From assembly GCA_002633025.1 (NCBI GenBank), contig NMRB01000146.1, positions 337,325 through 401,324 on the forward strand: 64,000 bases of DNA. The letters run 5' to 3'. The notes under the pieces were generated by a model that saw nothing but the letters and a program-made list of their open reading frames with translations, was not told the DNA's origin and made no database searches. The translations under genes were made by a program, and so were the position numbers. The DNA comes from Notospermus geniculatus (lineage: Eukaryota; Nemertea; Pilidiophora; Heteronemertea; Lineidae). Shown in pieces: positions 36,853 through 49,989 of this stretch. Numbering within the stretch: the stretch's first letter is position 1; every line of letters begins with the position of its first letter.

Positions 36853-37971
36853 TTGGTGCTTAGTGTCAGCACGCCAGGAATTTGCAAAAGGAATGGACGT
36901 TAAGCCGGCAGAAAATACTTACCCCCGGTNTTTGGGTGACTCTCAAGAGACGAGGGACGAGTGAGTCAGTGTTTGTCATTGGTCTTTATCTATTTTTGCT
37001 GCTATGTGGAAAGTTTAGGGAAAATAATGAACTTAATTTCTCTAAACCGAACGATTTGTATCATATTTTACTAGGATGATAACTTTCCCGTTTACAAGCT
37101 GCAAAATTTGGCGGCCTAATAAAATATGTTAGGCCTCCGCCAGTTTTTAGTGAAAGAATCGTATCTAAATTATAATTTGCTTCTAATCTGTTGATTTCCG
37201 TCCGTTTTTTCCATAGTTTGTTGTTGTTGTCGTTGTCATTGTTGTCGGTGTGAGGCCTTTTTTTAGCGCTCTGCACTGTACATGTACAGTTTTAAAGCAC
37301 GTGTAGTGCTTGATTTACCACATACTAAAAAGTATACAGTATTAGCACTTGACAAGGGGCGTAAACCTCATGAAACTGTGCTTGAACTTCGGCACCGCCG
37401 TCTGAAGTTGTGTTCATCCGAATCTTCGACTGAAAAGTCATCGTTTTTACGAGCACCCACTTCATGCGTACGCAAAATGACTAATGTGATTTCAATGAAA
37501 ACTAAAAAAATCCACGAAAATGAATGTCTTGATATTCCCGTGCGTTGTGTAGATCAATTTCAGCTGCGAGATCGAAATGACTAACTGCTGGTTTGAATAG
37601 AAATACGAATTGAACGAAGTCATTAAGGGAGTCGTGATCGTCGCCTCATGCCAACATGACAGTGATCCAACGACAGCTGTGACAACTATAATCAATCAGG
37701 CGTGACTCATGTGCCCGTAAAATACGGTGCATCACCGCTCAAGGCGCTGGGAGCATCTTCCCAGTTTCCAATTCCCCAGCTCCCAACATGGTACTTCTTT
37801 TGCCAATGTCATGTCACTAGTTGGTCGACAATCTTTGAGATCTCTTCATGCAGGAAATTATCGGTTCTCATTTGAAAGTTTTCTTTTCTTTGGGTGTTCT
37901 CTGTACACATTTGACCTAAAATACCAGTCCGTTTGTTTGCCAAGGTATCCGTAAACGTCATTTACCTCATT

Positions 37972-38005
37972 AAGACCGCCCGCCTCACAATAGGTGGGCG
38001 GTCTT
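37972..38005. repeat. 14-bp-arm GC-rich hairpin
   Basis: AAGACCGCCCGCCT and AGGTGGGCGGTCTT around a 6-base loop, with one mismatch. Confidence 0.65.
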
Positions 38006-40215
38006 CCTCGTTGCAGTACTATTTTTCGCCACCAGAGACGCCACCATCACCATGATGAGAGACCTCTGGCGGCGTGGTTGCAACTTAAATGCAATGAAGC
38101 ACTACCTAATACCGCTGCCAAAAATGAACTATTCTTCCTCCAAAATTAAAGCGAGCCTGATGAATTTTTGGCACTGCATACTCTGCGCGAAGGCGAGACG
38201 CCATGTGCACGGAGACAATTTTCACCCATGTACAAATCCTCCCCGCGGACAGCAAATCAAACCATTAAGCAATTTGATTGCATTAAAACAGCACATTAGC
38301 GATAAGTGGCATCTATCCAAGCGAGGAATCAGCTGCCTAGCATTTTTCATGTTCTTTTCAGGAAGTGTAGAATTGCATGGTGTTTGGAATCTTGGTGTAG
38401 GCTTCGAGCTGGCTCTTTGGGAATACTATAATGCTGCTATAATGTACTCTTGGACTAGCAATAAAGACTCAGACGACTCGAAAACATGCTACGTACTCCA
38501 AGAGCTGATTTGCCAAAAGATGCACACTTAATTCTCCTATCAGGGATCAGTATAGGCCCTGTTTCAGGGATGGCGCTACCCACTCGCCAAATCGCCATTG
38601 GCTATTTCACCTCTGATTTAGCTTAAACTTCAACCACTTGGCTAAAATTTTCCGAACTGAAAATCCATTAGAATGGAAAATTTGGCTACCTGAACATTGA
38701 CTTGGCTAATGACTTGGCTAAGACTTGACAGAAGCTAGTTCCGTCCCTGCTGTTTCGAATGTAAAGCAAAAATAACCCCAAATATTGACCAGTCTTTTAT
38801 TTAGGTAGTCTTTGATGCAAAATTTTGTCATGAAATTATGTCAGGTGTTGGCTGTGCGCCTTTGCAATTCGTCTGATCGGAAGAAGAGTAGGCATCTTCA
38901 TGGTTGTAATCTTCCGACCACAGTACGCGAATTCAGAGAATTTCAAAAGCAATGATCCAAAAGATAATAACTGCTAACGAAACTGATCTCTATGTTATCT
39001 TCTCGTAGGTGAAAGATGGACGTGGCGTAACAGACTGAAAAAAAGTACATAAAACCTCTACACGTCTCGGTGTTGTCTGACGAGCTGTTTTATGGCATCT
39101 TAATGGAATAATGACAGATTTGTGACACTTTAATGACGACACCCGCCTCAACACAGCTGCTTGCAAGAAACCAGAGGAAAAACGTATCTGCACCATCTAT
39201 ATATAGGTGCCTAGGTTGTAAAGGTATACGTACATNAAAGGCTCCAAATGGATTTCTCTGGTGTCATACGGTACTTCAGTAACCCCTTTAAAATTACTGA
39301 CTTCAAAAACATTTTTACCAAACGTTTTGTTCATTGATATGTCTCGATATCAATGTCACGGTACGTTTGGTTAGGGGGATCCGAAAATTTTTTTTCTCGA
39401 GAAACACATTCTTAATTTAATATTGTCATACCCTGTGTAAAATGTGCCTCTAACGTTACAGCAAAATTTTTTGGACTTTGACTTCGACAATGCAAGTATC
39501 CAAACAATGTTAGGGCGTGTCAGAAATTCCTCTCACTTCCAATGTACATGTAATGTACCGGTACATATACTAGATGATATTTTCAGAAGCTTGCCTGGCC
39601 ACCGTGACACCTAGTATTTTTACGACATACGACAAAAAAAATCTCTTTTTTCACATCGACTGGTGATTTACGCCTCCTGGCTTGCTTCCAATCTAAGATG
39701 GTAACTTTCTGTAAATTGGAAATATATAACATGTATATAATGTCATATAAGGGACGTGATAATACGTCCTTAACGACAAAAACAATTAAACTGGAAGGGA
39801 TTGATTTCGCCGACGCGGCGTGATAGATAATGAAACAGCACGATTATTTCCCGTGGGGAATATTTGGTTTGGTTATCAATTACCGAACACACTATAAGTT
39901 TTCGCCGAATATTCGTATATATCGCTTTCGCGATGTTTCATATTCTAACAAGAGAATAGCAAAAAGTGATTAAATGTAAAGATATGTCTTGCTTGTTTCA
40001 TATTTCTAGGGGATTATTTTGGTCTGTTGAAGTAGACGGCGTGTTGTGCGGCGAATTTGTCCCAGAACGCACGGGGAAGCAACCGCAATCTGAGGACGTG
40101 ATAATCATGAGTACACGTATATGAATGGAAATTTTTAGAAATGCCCACTAAATAGAAAGTTCTTGAGCATGTCCATGGTGAAGAACTTATTTCGTTTGGG
40201 TGATGCTTGAAAAAG
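38006..40215. other. Region without recognisable gene
   Basis: A 159-codon open frame (38052-38531, +) is the longest here. It has no domain I recognise and could occur by chance in 64 kb. A single N interrupts the sequence at 39236. Confidence 0.5.
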
Positions 40216-40270
40216 TTTAGCATGTCTGTGTGCGTGTGCGTGTGCGTGTGCGTGTGCATGTGTGTGTGCG
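40216..40270. repeat. GTGTGC microsatellite
   Basis: Repeats of GTGTGCGTGTGC; open frames here are repeat artefacts (His-Ala or Thr-His runs). Confidence 0.9.
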
Positions 40271-42773
40271 TCCTCCGTTGCCCAGTCGCAGCTTATTCCA
40301 TCAGTTGCAGTGGAACGTCCAGTCAAGTGAAGTGACGAAGGGACAACGTTTCAGATGAAGGTACATGTTCATGTATGTGCACGCAGATATTCCGAGGGAC
40401 ACTTTTTCTGGACCACCCTGTAGAGCAGTTCTGAACCAAGGGGGCGCTTTTTTACAAAGTGCCAAAACAAGGTAGGTTATTTCACGCTTTTAATATAAAA
40501 TATCGGAAAAGGATATTCTACACCAAAAGAGGAAACAAAATCCTCAAGGACATCAAACGGAATCTTCTCAAATTTTTCATTCAGAAGCAACTGGCGAGGA
40601 TGAACTCGGTGTCCTATTTAAACGAAATGATATTACACCAAGGGAGTACGGGCGACGTGTACTCTAACATTTGCGAAAAAGAGCAATAAGAGCTCTTAGA
40701 GCTCTTGCTACTATTTTGAACATTCCCTGTGAAATTTGACTTTACCTGGGTAAAACGGCGTGGTGCACTGTCATCAACAGAAAAAGTCTGTTGTAGCTAC
40801 TAGGTAAATGGTAAATGGCCCCAAGATGCAGTGTATGTGCCATTTGATACGGAGGCCCAAGCTCGGCCCCAGGTTTTAATTCCATGTCACATATATGTAG
40901 TTACACTGACCACTAACGCTGGCATTATTGGCGGAAAAATGAAGTATCACCAAAAGACGGCGTTGATGATGCCTGAGCAATCGAAGCTACTATTGACAGT
41001 CGAGCAGACGCCGCCGTAAGACATGTGTTCATTGGCGAAAACACCTTGAGCATGTAGAGATCAACAGTCGCTGTGGCCCCAAAGTGGTCCTGAAAGCGTA
41101 TCACTGATTGGCTAGCTAGTCTGGGGCCAATTCTTCTAACAAGCGACGCCTATTGGTCATCTTCTGAAAATCGCGTGAACCGAAGCAGTTTCGGAGCGTG
41201 AATACGGGAAGCAGTTCGAAACTGCGAGTTTACCTTGTATATTATTGCCTATCAAGCTGGTCACTGATGCGTCATACCCAGAAACAGTGCTGATGATGGA
41301 AAATCGGTCAACCTGACGGCAACGCACCAAAAAATGATTTCCCTGGTCAACGCTGAGCTGCAGCTGAGATAATAAGACGCGAAAACAAATCACAGAACGG
41401 GAGAAGAAATGTCGAAGATTTTTTATTCGCCACAGCAGCTGGCAATAGCAGACGGTCATCATGACGCAGCCTTATCTTGAGGCGATGTCGTTGAGCATGA
41501 AGCATTTAATTTGTGTGAGATGAAAATCCTGCGTAATAAAAAACCACGGCGAAAAATCCGCCTTTTCTAATGATAGGCGACGGGTTGCTGTTTGGGTGGA
41601 AAGCACGTCTCTGGTTGAAAGGTGCAGTCTGGAACATAGAACCACATCATGTCGGTTGTCTTGGCGTCTCTGCAGTGGATCGGCGGATTGTCCCCGACAA
41701 CTTCTTTCTTCCCCGTTCGAATGATCCTTGTTGGCAGATACCGGTAATACAACAATCCGAAAAGCGTCTATAATCTTGGACATTGGAGTGTTTCTCATCA
41801 TGGCGTCTTCTCAATCTTTCCACCCCTTGGGGAAACAGGGGAAAAAGAAGACAAAAGTGTCAAATGCGCTGAAAATTGGTTTGTTTTCGAACTTGCACCT
41901 CCTGTTTCATGAATAAGTAACCGAACACCACCGAACAGATGTGTTCAGACTATTGGAAAACAGTGAGCAGACGGTGACGTCACGTGATTTGAAATATTCA
42001 ACACCCGATGTGTTCGTTTACCACCATGCGCCAGGTGCGTGATGTGCTGCAACCCAGCGCAGCAGAGGGCCAAGTAGAATCTCTGAATTGATGGCATGAG
42101 ATCAATCGCATTGCCAGCAGCCGTCCGGACAGTCTCTTTCATGTGTTAAGCATCCACCCGATGTTATGTAACCTCTGGCGTGCATTACTCAGAAATCGTT
42201 ACATCCGCCCCACTGCCGTTTTATGTGAATTATTAATGCAAACGTTTATTCCGGAGCACAAAGCTCATTTCTGGGAGAGAGTATTCCTAGACAATCATCC
42301 ATTCCACCATTACCATACAACTCATCACAATAAAAGCGAAGCAATATATTTTCTGCATCATACCCTGGAGTGTCATCGTCTGTCTGATCTTAATGTCTCG
42401 GCTATTCCGTCTGACAAATGCTCGTCTCTGGTGCTGAACATCAGAAAAAAATATAACCAAAGTTCATCCCTGTTAATAAAAATGTAAATTGGTGCTCTCG
42501 TAAAGTTTCCCAGGTGAAGAAAGTTCAAGTTAAAACACCCTTTAATCGCATTGATCTGGTGGTCTTGATGACCCGATGCATCTTGCAAGTCAAAACAGTA
42601 ACTCGAAGTCAAACAGAAACTTGATATCACATCACTAATTCATGAGATATTGTTATGCTGATCGTTCCAAAAGACCATCGCTTTATAGCACTATCAATTT
42701 AATTAATAATTTAAAATATAACAGAGCTGTATTGAGGCCAGTCAAGCGTGGCATCGCATCCAATGAATTTCTG
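40271..42773. other. Region without recognisable gene
   Basis: Frames up to 114 codons exist on both strands but show no domain, no paired splice sites with conserved protein, and no family I recognise. Confidence 0.5.
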
Positions 42774-43967
42774 AAAACCATGTAAAATTGGGTGTCAATG
42801 AATAAATAGGATGTAATATTAAGTAAAAGTTACAAGTCATCGCCATTGGGGCCCTGTTGGTAGAATATGGTATCATGGCAAGAGTACCGTAACTTAGTTT
42901 TTAAGAGGTCACTGGCCCGTGTGATCGAATCTAATGCCCTTCTCCTGCTGAATTGAATTAGAGAGGTTCAGCCGGTATTAAAAGCTGAATAGCAAGAACA
43001 AATACACCATCGAATAGCCTGGAAGTCTATCGTGTTCGTGTACATGTACATGTGCATGTACTTCGAAGGCCGTTTGAATTTATGTAGACCGCCATACCGC
43101 GGCGCTGTGTTTGTTCATGCAGTTCAGCTTTAAGGCCTAATGGGAGCTGTCAGTGAGTTGACCAGGTGTCACTACGGTCCAATTCAATGCATATAGCGGA
43201 CCCATTCATTCTTGATCGAGAAACAATCACGTGGATTTTCCTGTGTATTGGTCCGCTAGAACTTTGCTGCCATCTTTTGGCAATACACGCGGCTGACTGT
43301 TCCTATTGGCTTTGAATGGTACCAAAAATATATCTATTTTTGATGGTACGTCATGACTCACAGCTTTGGACGTCAGGTCCCGGTATTGTAGAAAATAAAC
43401 CTGACCTGCATATTGGTCTGTGACCTCTTAGAAGCGAAGTTACAGTATATTCGGAAGGATGCAGCCCTGCATTTCAATTCTCTCTTCACCGGCCTCTCCC
43501 AAACGAAGGCTGGTCAGTCAATGCAAGAAAAACTCTTCCTACATCGACATCTACATGCAATCTCATCAGTGACCTTCCAATGTCAGAACGCCCGACGGAA
43601 CCCCACAGATTTCATCACATACAAATTGCTTCAGCATTCCATGGGACCAATATACGCGTCACCATTCCTAATGATAACGTGTTGACCAACCTCTCTCGCG
43701 TGTGATTGTAAGAAGCAAATCTGTATTGCTACTAGTCTTTTCCAAGGACCACTTCGGGGCCCTTGGCGTGTATGAAGTCTTGGCACTGATTACTGTGGCT
43801 GGTTCCGAGCTCATAGGCAAATTGTCAGAATTAATTTGGTTTGTACTGTTATTGTTGCAGTGTCTTGTCCAATAGGTTTCGACATTTGCGCAAGTATTTT
43901 CGTCTGGGGTGGAACCAAAATATGGCTCCTGTCCATATGGAATTGGTTCCTTATCCGTGACATGGGG
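42774..43967 (+). repeat. Large direct repeat, copy 1
   Basis: Matches 45081-46545 with small differences: the same ACCATGTAAAATTGGGTGTC start and the same TTGGTTCCTTATCCGT end. Copy 1 lacks the 276-bp element present in copy 2. It includes a foldback at about 43195-43330 (AGCGGACC..GGTCCGCT and GATGGTAC). Confidence 0.9.
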
Positions 43968-44008
43968 TCGTATTTAGGAACGTTCCTCAACGTTGAGGTC
44001 GACCTTAA

Positions 44009-44131
44009 GGCCCGTATTCTAGAAGCCTCCTTAACTCTAAGGTCCACTTTAAGCTTTTGTATTCTGCCCTGCAAACAATAGCTAAAGGTAAACCTTAGAG
44101 TTAAGGAAGCTTCTAGAATACGGCCCATAGT
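44009..44131. mobile_element. Foldback MITE (GTATTCTAGAAGC family), copy B
   Basis: Ends GGCCCGTATTCTAGAAGCC and GCTTCTAGAATACGGCCC are inverted, with TTAACTCTAAGGT inside both arms. Copy A is in CFAP57 intron 11. Confidence 0.85.
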
Positions 44132-44170
44132 CTATAGTAAAACCATCGAGAACAATAGATTTAAGGTGGA

Positions 44171-45080
44171 NNNNNNNNNNNNNNNNNNNNNNNNNNNNNN
44201 NNNNNNNNNNNNNNNNNNNNNNNNNNNNNNNNNNNNNNNNNNNNNNNNNNNNNNNNNNNNNNNNNNNNNNNNNNNNNNNNNNNNNNNNNNNNNNNNNNNN
44301 NNNNNNNNNNNNNNNNNNNNNNNNNNNNNNNNNNNNNNNNNNNNNNNNNNNNNNNNNNNNNNNNNNNNNNNNNNNNNNNNNNNNNNNNNNNNNNNNNNNN
44401 NNNNNNNNNNNNNNNNNNNNNNNNNNNNNNNNNNNNNNNNNNNNNNNNNNNNNNNNNNNNNNNNNNNNNNNNNNNNNNNNNNNNNNNNNNNNNNNNNNNN
44501 NNNNNNNNNNNNNNNNNNNNNNNNNNNNNNNNNNNNNNNNNNNNNNNNNNNNNNNNNNNNNNNNNNNNNNNNNNNNNNNNNNNNNNNNNNNNNNNNNNNN
44601 NNNNNNNNNNNNNNNNNNNNNNNNNNNNNNNNNNNNNNNNNNNNNNNNNNNNNNNNNNNNNNNNNNNNNNNNNNNNNNNNNNNNNNNNNNNNNNNNNNNN
44701 NNNNNNNNNNNNNNNNNNNNNNNNNNNNNNNNNNNNNNNNNNNNNNNNNNNNNNNNNNNNNNNNNNNNNNNNNNNNNNNNNNNNNNNNNNNNNNNNNNNN
44801 NNNNNNNNNNNNNNNNNNNNNNNNNNNNNNNNNNNNNNNNNNNNNNNNNNNNNNNNNNNNNNNNNNNNNNNNNNNNNNNNNNNNNNNNNNNNNNNNNNNN
44901 NNNNNNNNNNNNNNNNNNNNNNNNNNNNNNNNNNNNNNNNNNNNNNNNNNNNNNNNNNNNNNNNNNNNNNNNNNNNNNNNNNNNNNNNNNNNNNNNNNNN
45001 NNNNNNNNNNNNNNNNNNNNNNNNNNNNNNNNNNNNNNNNNNNNNNNNNNNNNNNNNNNNNNNNNNNNNNNNNNNNNNNN
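44171..45080. other. Assembly gap, 910 N
   Basis: A scaffold gap lies directly before the second copy of the large direct repeat. The open frames called through it are meaningless. Confidence 0.98.
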
Positions 45081-46545
45081 AAAACCATGTAAAATTGGGT
45101 GTCAATGAATAAATAGGATGTAATATTAAGTAAAAGTTACACGTCATCGCCATTGGGGCCCTGTTGGTAGAATATGGTATCATGGCAAGAGTTACCGTAA
45201 CTTAGTTTTTAAGAGGTCACTGGACCAGTGTGATCGAATCTAATGCCCTTCTCCTGCTGAATTGAATTAGAGAGGTTCAGCCGGTATTAAAAGCTGAATA
45301 GCAAGAACAAATACATGTACACCATCGAATAGCCTGGAAGTCTATTGTGTTCGTGTACATGTACATGTGCATGTACTTCGAAAGCCGTTTGCATTTTTGT
45401 AGACCGCCATACCGCCGCGGCGCTGTGGTTGTTCATGCAGTTCAGCTTTAAGGCCGAATGGGAGCTGTCAGTGAGTTGACCAATAGGTGTCACTACGGTC
45501 CAATTCAATGCATATAGCGGACACATTCATTCTTGATCGAGAAACAATCACGTGGATTTTCCTGTGTATTGGTCCGCTAGAACTTTGCTGCCATCTTTTG
45601 GCAATACGCGCGGCTGACTGCTCCTATTGGCTTTGAATGGTACCAAAAATAGATCTATTTTTGATGGTACGTCAAGACTCACAGCTTTGGACGCCAGGTA
45701 TGTAGAAAATAAACCTGACCCAGGGCCGGATCCAGGGTTTAGAAATACGAGGGGCACAACCCTGAGGGCAAGCCCTCAGTTGGCGCTTACCGCAGGTCCG
45801 CGCACATGAAGGGGGTCCGGGGGGCCTCCCCCGGGAAAATTTGAAAAAATCAAAGCTCTGAGATGCGATTTCCCAGCATCTTAGACATGAAATAATAGAC
45901 GATTTTCAAAAAATGCAGTAAAAAAATCATTGCCCCTCAAAAAATAGGGGGGGGGGGCACATGCCCCATGTGCCCCCCCCCCTGGATCCGGGCCTGTGAC
46001 CTGCATATTGGTCTGTGACCTCTTAGAAGCGAAGTTACAGTATATTCGCAAGGATGCAGCCCTGCATTTCAATTCTCTCTTCACCTCTCCCAAACGAAGG
46101 CTGGTTAGTCAATGCAAGAAAAACACTTCCTACATCGACATCTAGATGCAATCTCATCAGTGACCTTCCAATGTCAGAACGCCCGACGGAACCCCACAGA
46201 TTTCATCACATACAAATTGCTTCAGCATTCCATGGGACCAATACGCGTCACCATTCCTAATGATAACGTGTTGACCAACCTCTCTCGCGTGTGATTGTAA
46301 GAAGCAAATCTGTATTGCTACTAGTCTTTTCCAAGGACCACTTCGGGGCCCTTGGCGTGTATGAAGTCTTGGCACTGATTACTGCGGCTGGTTCCGAGCT
46401 CATAGGCAAATTGTCAGAATTAATTTGGTTTGTACAGTTATTGTTGCAGTGTCATGTCCAATAGGTTTCGACATTTGTGCAAGTATTTTCGTCTGGGGTG
46501 GAACCAAAATATGGCTCCTGTCCATATGGAATTGGTTCCTTATCC
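45081..46545 (+). repeat. Large direct repeat, copy 2 (starts at gap edge)
   Basis: Near-identical to 42774-43967 with scattered substitutions and short indels, plus the 276-bp element at 45721-45996. It begins at the first called base after the N run. Confidence 0.9.
45721..45996. mobile_element. 276-bp TIR element, present only in copy 2
   Basis: Left end CAGGGCCGGATCCAGGG and right end CCTGGATCCGGGCCTG are inverted. TGACC flanks both sides (45716-45720, 45997-46001) and occurs once at the empty site in copy 1 (about 43404). GGGGTCCGGGGGGCCTCCCCC inside is typical of a widespread non-autonomous DNA element. Confidence 0.85.
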
Positions 46546-48945
46546 GTAACAAGGTGTGGCTAGCTTTGTCAAGTCAGCGTTGGCATGGCTCCATACTAGG
46601 CCTTCACTTCCTTTGTTTGTCGTCAATAACCACTGGAAGGCAACACCAATGGAAGGCTCATGGCCCGCTTTCAATGTTGGTCGACTGTAACAGTGCGTAT
46701 GTTGGCTGGTCATTTGGCAAAACATTCCCTATTTGGTTCACGTCCTCATTGTCGCACTCTTGGCAGCATTGGAAGGGAAGCTTCTTGCCGCTTTCGTTCG
46801 CAAAAGATTTATTCACGAGGTGGGTACGTATATTGGCCAAAAGGATTTGCTGGTCGGTCCTGAAGTAAGCGATTATTACCAAGGAAATAACGTCGTTCCG
46901 TTTCGTACGTTGTTCCTGCAGCTCTGAATCATCGCGGACAACTCCCTTCTTCCGTCACCTAATTCTTCACAAATATTCAGACTCCTGCGGCCGGGATTTC
47001 CACAGCTTGGCACATTTCCTGAGTCAACAGTCATCAGCGCATGATAGTGTGGATCATGTCTCGGGAGACAGGCTGAAATTCATAACATAATGGCATTTAT
47101 TGTCACGAGAATGGCCTGTAAGGAAATTACTCAAATTAATAGCAGAATCTATACGGCAGGTTTGGTGCATTGGAGAGATGGCAGCTAGGAAATGAAGCTG
47201 GCTTTTAACTAACTGTAGGGCCATTGACCTGCTCAAAATCACAGATGTACAGCTGTATTGATCAAGCTTTCTCCCCATCGCGTAGTGGTATTGCCGGCTC
47301 TATCGTGTAAGCCGTTCAGCCTGGCTTCCATTCATCGCCGATAAGAGGCGAAAGAAGCCGTCGATAAGGGGTGGTGTGCTCTGCCATGGCAGTGTCAGGC
47401 GACGACCGCAGATCTGCAGATAGAGCAGCAGATTGCTAGGGACGTGCATATCTCGTCGAATCTCGCTCCTGCGTGGCTGGCGCGGTGTGGCCGCGAATGC
47501 CGGTGACAGATCCGAGATTGTGTCGAGGAGCCCGAAGGACCTGCTTAGACGGTTGTTGAGCACCGTCAACGTGGATAGAATCGTGTATCGGAAAATTTCT
47601 CGTTAGTGTATCGTATGCGCGTTGTTCGGATTAACCTCTGGATATATCTATCGATAACCTGTGGAATACAACATTCTTTGATTCCCACGGACGCATTCTT
47701 CAGTATGGATTATCCAATTGACTTTGCCACAACGTGGTTTGCTCTGTGTAACCTCGACGCTACGCTCCGTTTCGGATAACGAGTGGATATTGGTGGCAAC
47801 GTGTGGATGAAATACGGCAATAGTCCCCGTCGGAGTTGGCAGTTATTACAGAAGTCTCCATGACTGTGCTTGTGTGGCACAAGTTCTGGGAGCTGGTAAT
47901 TGCTATGCTTTGCTGCGGGCGGAAGAAGGTAGGTGTCCGATAGATGGCGTGCGTTATGTACTCACGGCCGGTATGGAAATGGTCCTTACTCATGAGCATG
48001 CTGGCCCGCTCAGGTTCTTTCAGCCCACAAGCGTATTTTGCGAAACATAAGTGAAGTAGGCTTACCGTCATGACCGTAATGCAAAACTAGCAATACTAGA
48101 TTCAGGTGGCCTAAAGCATCCTTGTCCTCCATCCTATGTATTGATAATAGCACTGCATGCTACAGAGATCTTTTTTGTGACGAAACAATGCCTGCAGATT
48201 GATGCCCAATCAGCGCCCGGAGGCATCTCGATTTCTGAACTGAATTTGCCGCAAAAACATTGTGGAGCCAATGATATTTGCTGATAGGCCCTATCGGGGC
48301 CTACTTGATTATGTTAGCTGCAATGTGGTTGGTCATTGTCACTATGTGGTTTTATGTTTTCAATGGTTCGTTTGTAGAGAATGTAATGGAGAGTATAGGC
48401 TAAGTACTGGCAACGGATAATACACGAATGTGATGTGAACATAGAAAGTACGAGCACTAGAAATTGATCGAAAGGAATGATTAGGTACATGGTACATGGT
48501 CATTAGCCTACATATTGATTCTTGAATACAATGCAATATAGCTAATACCTGCTTTGGTCCATCAGCTTTCCATTTGTAAAGTAGCTTTATGTACCTTTAC
48601 ATCATGTGCTTCCTCCAGCTTCATCCAAGCTCTCCAACATCCACTTGACCATCGGTTTTGAACCATACTGATACTTCAACGGCTTTTTCTTCCACTTGAG
48701 CGGCCCACGGGGTCCGTTGTACTGTTCTGCTGACACTTCAAACAACAAACAGTGCTTACAGACGAAGCTTTTATGAATCATAGAGGATGAGGTTCCCAGG
48801 TTGCATTTTTTTACCATCGTGATAAACGGAGGGGTCAGTGTTTTGAGTCAGGTTTTCTGCAAAAGAGGATTATTTTTCGGCGTTGGGGTTGCAAAGACTC
48901 TGAGTTCAGTGTTGGTCATCGTTAGCCATCGCATAGGCCTACTTG
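46546..48945. other. Region without recognisable gene
   Basis: The longest frames (about 147 codons at 46425-46868, 103 codons at 47760-48071 on the minus strand, 71 codons at 48602-48817 on the minus strand) have no family I recognise. The last is Lys-rich and could be an isolated exon, but nothing supports it. Confidence 0.45.
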
Positions 48946-49867
48946 TTCGCTGCTCCACATGCGTTTTCTCGCGAGTTGGCTCTCTATGGGCACCTCAACC
49001 GTAGCAAACGAGGCAAGGTCTATGGGCAGTGGTTTGCGTCGTTGGTCTCAGCATGAAGGTGCTGCTCCACATTAATCGCGCAAGTTGGCTCTCTATGGGA
49101 AACTCAACCGTAGAAAACTAGGCAAGGTCTATGGGCAGTGGTTTGCGTCGTTGGTCTCAGCATGAAGGTGCTGCTCCACATTAATCGCGCAAGTTGGCTC
49201 TCTATGGGAAACTCAACCGTAGAAAACTAGGCAAGGTCTATGGGCAGTGGTTTGCGTCGTTGGTCTCAGCATGAAGGTGCTGCTCCACATTAATCGCGCA
49301 AGTTGGCTCTCTATGGGAAACTCAACCGTAGAAAACTAGGCAAGGTCTATGGGCAGTGGTTTGCGTCGTTGGTCTCAGCATGAAGGTGCTGCTCCACATT
49401 AATCGCGCAAGTTGGCTCTCTATGGGAAACTCAACCGTAGAAAACTAGGCAAGGTCTATGGGCAGTGGTTTGCGTCGTTGGTCTCAGCATGAAGGTGCAT
49501 GCTGCTCCACATTAATCGCGCGAGTTGGCTCTCTATGGACAACTCAACCGTAGAAAACTAGGCAAGGTCTATGGGCAGTGGTTTGCGTCGTTGCTCTCAG
49601 CATGAAGGTGCTGCTCCACATTAAGAGTTTTCTCGCACGAGTTGGCTCTCTATGGGCAACTCAACTATAGAAAACTAGGCAAGGCCTATGGGCAGTGGTT
49701 TTTATCGTTGATCTCAGCATGAAGGTGCTGCTCCGAGTTGGCTCTCTATGGGCAACTCAACCATAGAAAACCAGGCAAGGCCTATGGAGAGTGGTTTTTA
49801 TCGTTGATCTCAGCGTAAAGGCGCTGCTCCACGTGCAAGTTTTCTCGTGCTGGTAGTTGGCTCTCAA
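48946..49867. repeat. 109-bp minisatellite, ~8 copies
   Basis: GGCAAGGTCTATGGGCAGTG recurs near 49012, 49121, 49230, 49339, 49448 and 49561, and diverged copies at 49678 and 49774. The first four intervals are exactly 109 bp; later ones are 113, 117 and 96. The central units are almost identical, and divergence rises toward the right edge. Confidence 0.95.
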
Positions 49868-49989
49868 TGGGTCATATGAATAAAGACTAGTAAATGCTTT
49901 TACTTGAATTTTGCAATACAAATGCACTCGGCAATACTGTACAAATCTGAAGTAAAAGCATTTCTGCTAGTCTTTATTCATATGACCCA
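49868..49989. mobile_element. Foldback MITE inserted in the last minisatellite unit
   Basis: TGGGTCATATGAATAAAGAC and GTCTTTATTCATATGACCCA are inverted ends with ~45-bp arms. The flanks GGCTCTCAATG and AATGAGCAACTCAACC join to restore a 109-bp repeat unit. Confidence 0.85.

Noticed and set aside
38052-38531. 159-codon open frame as a gene
   Set aside because: No domain, signal or relative is recognised. A frame of this length is expected about once by chance in 64 kb of both strands.
44132-45183. Open frames of 308-340 codons
   Set aside because: They are runs of N in the assembly gap, not sequence.
46425-46868. 147-codon frame starting in the direct repeat
   Set aside because: The first 40 residues are shared by the two repeat copies, but downstream sequence diverges completely and no family is recognised.
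48946-49867. CRISPR-like array
   Set aside because: The repeated unit is the entire 109 bp with no variable spacers, and the genome is animal; it is a minisatellite.
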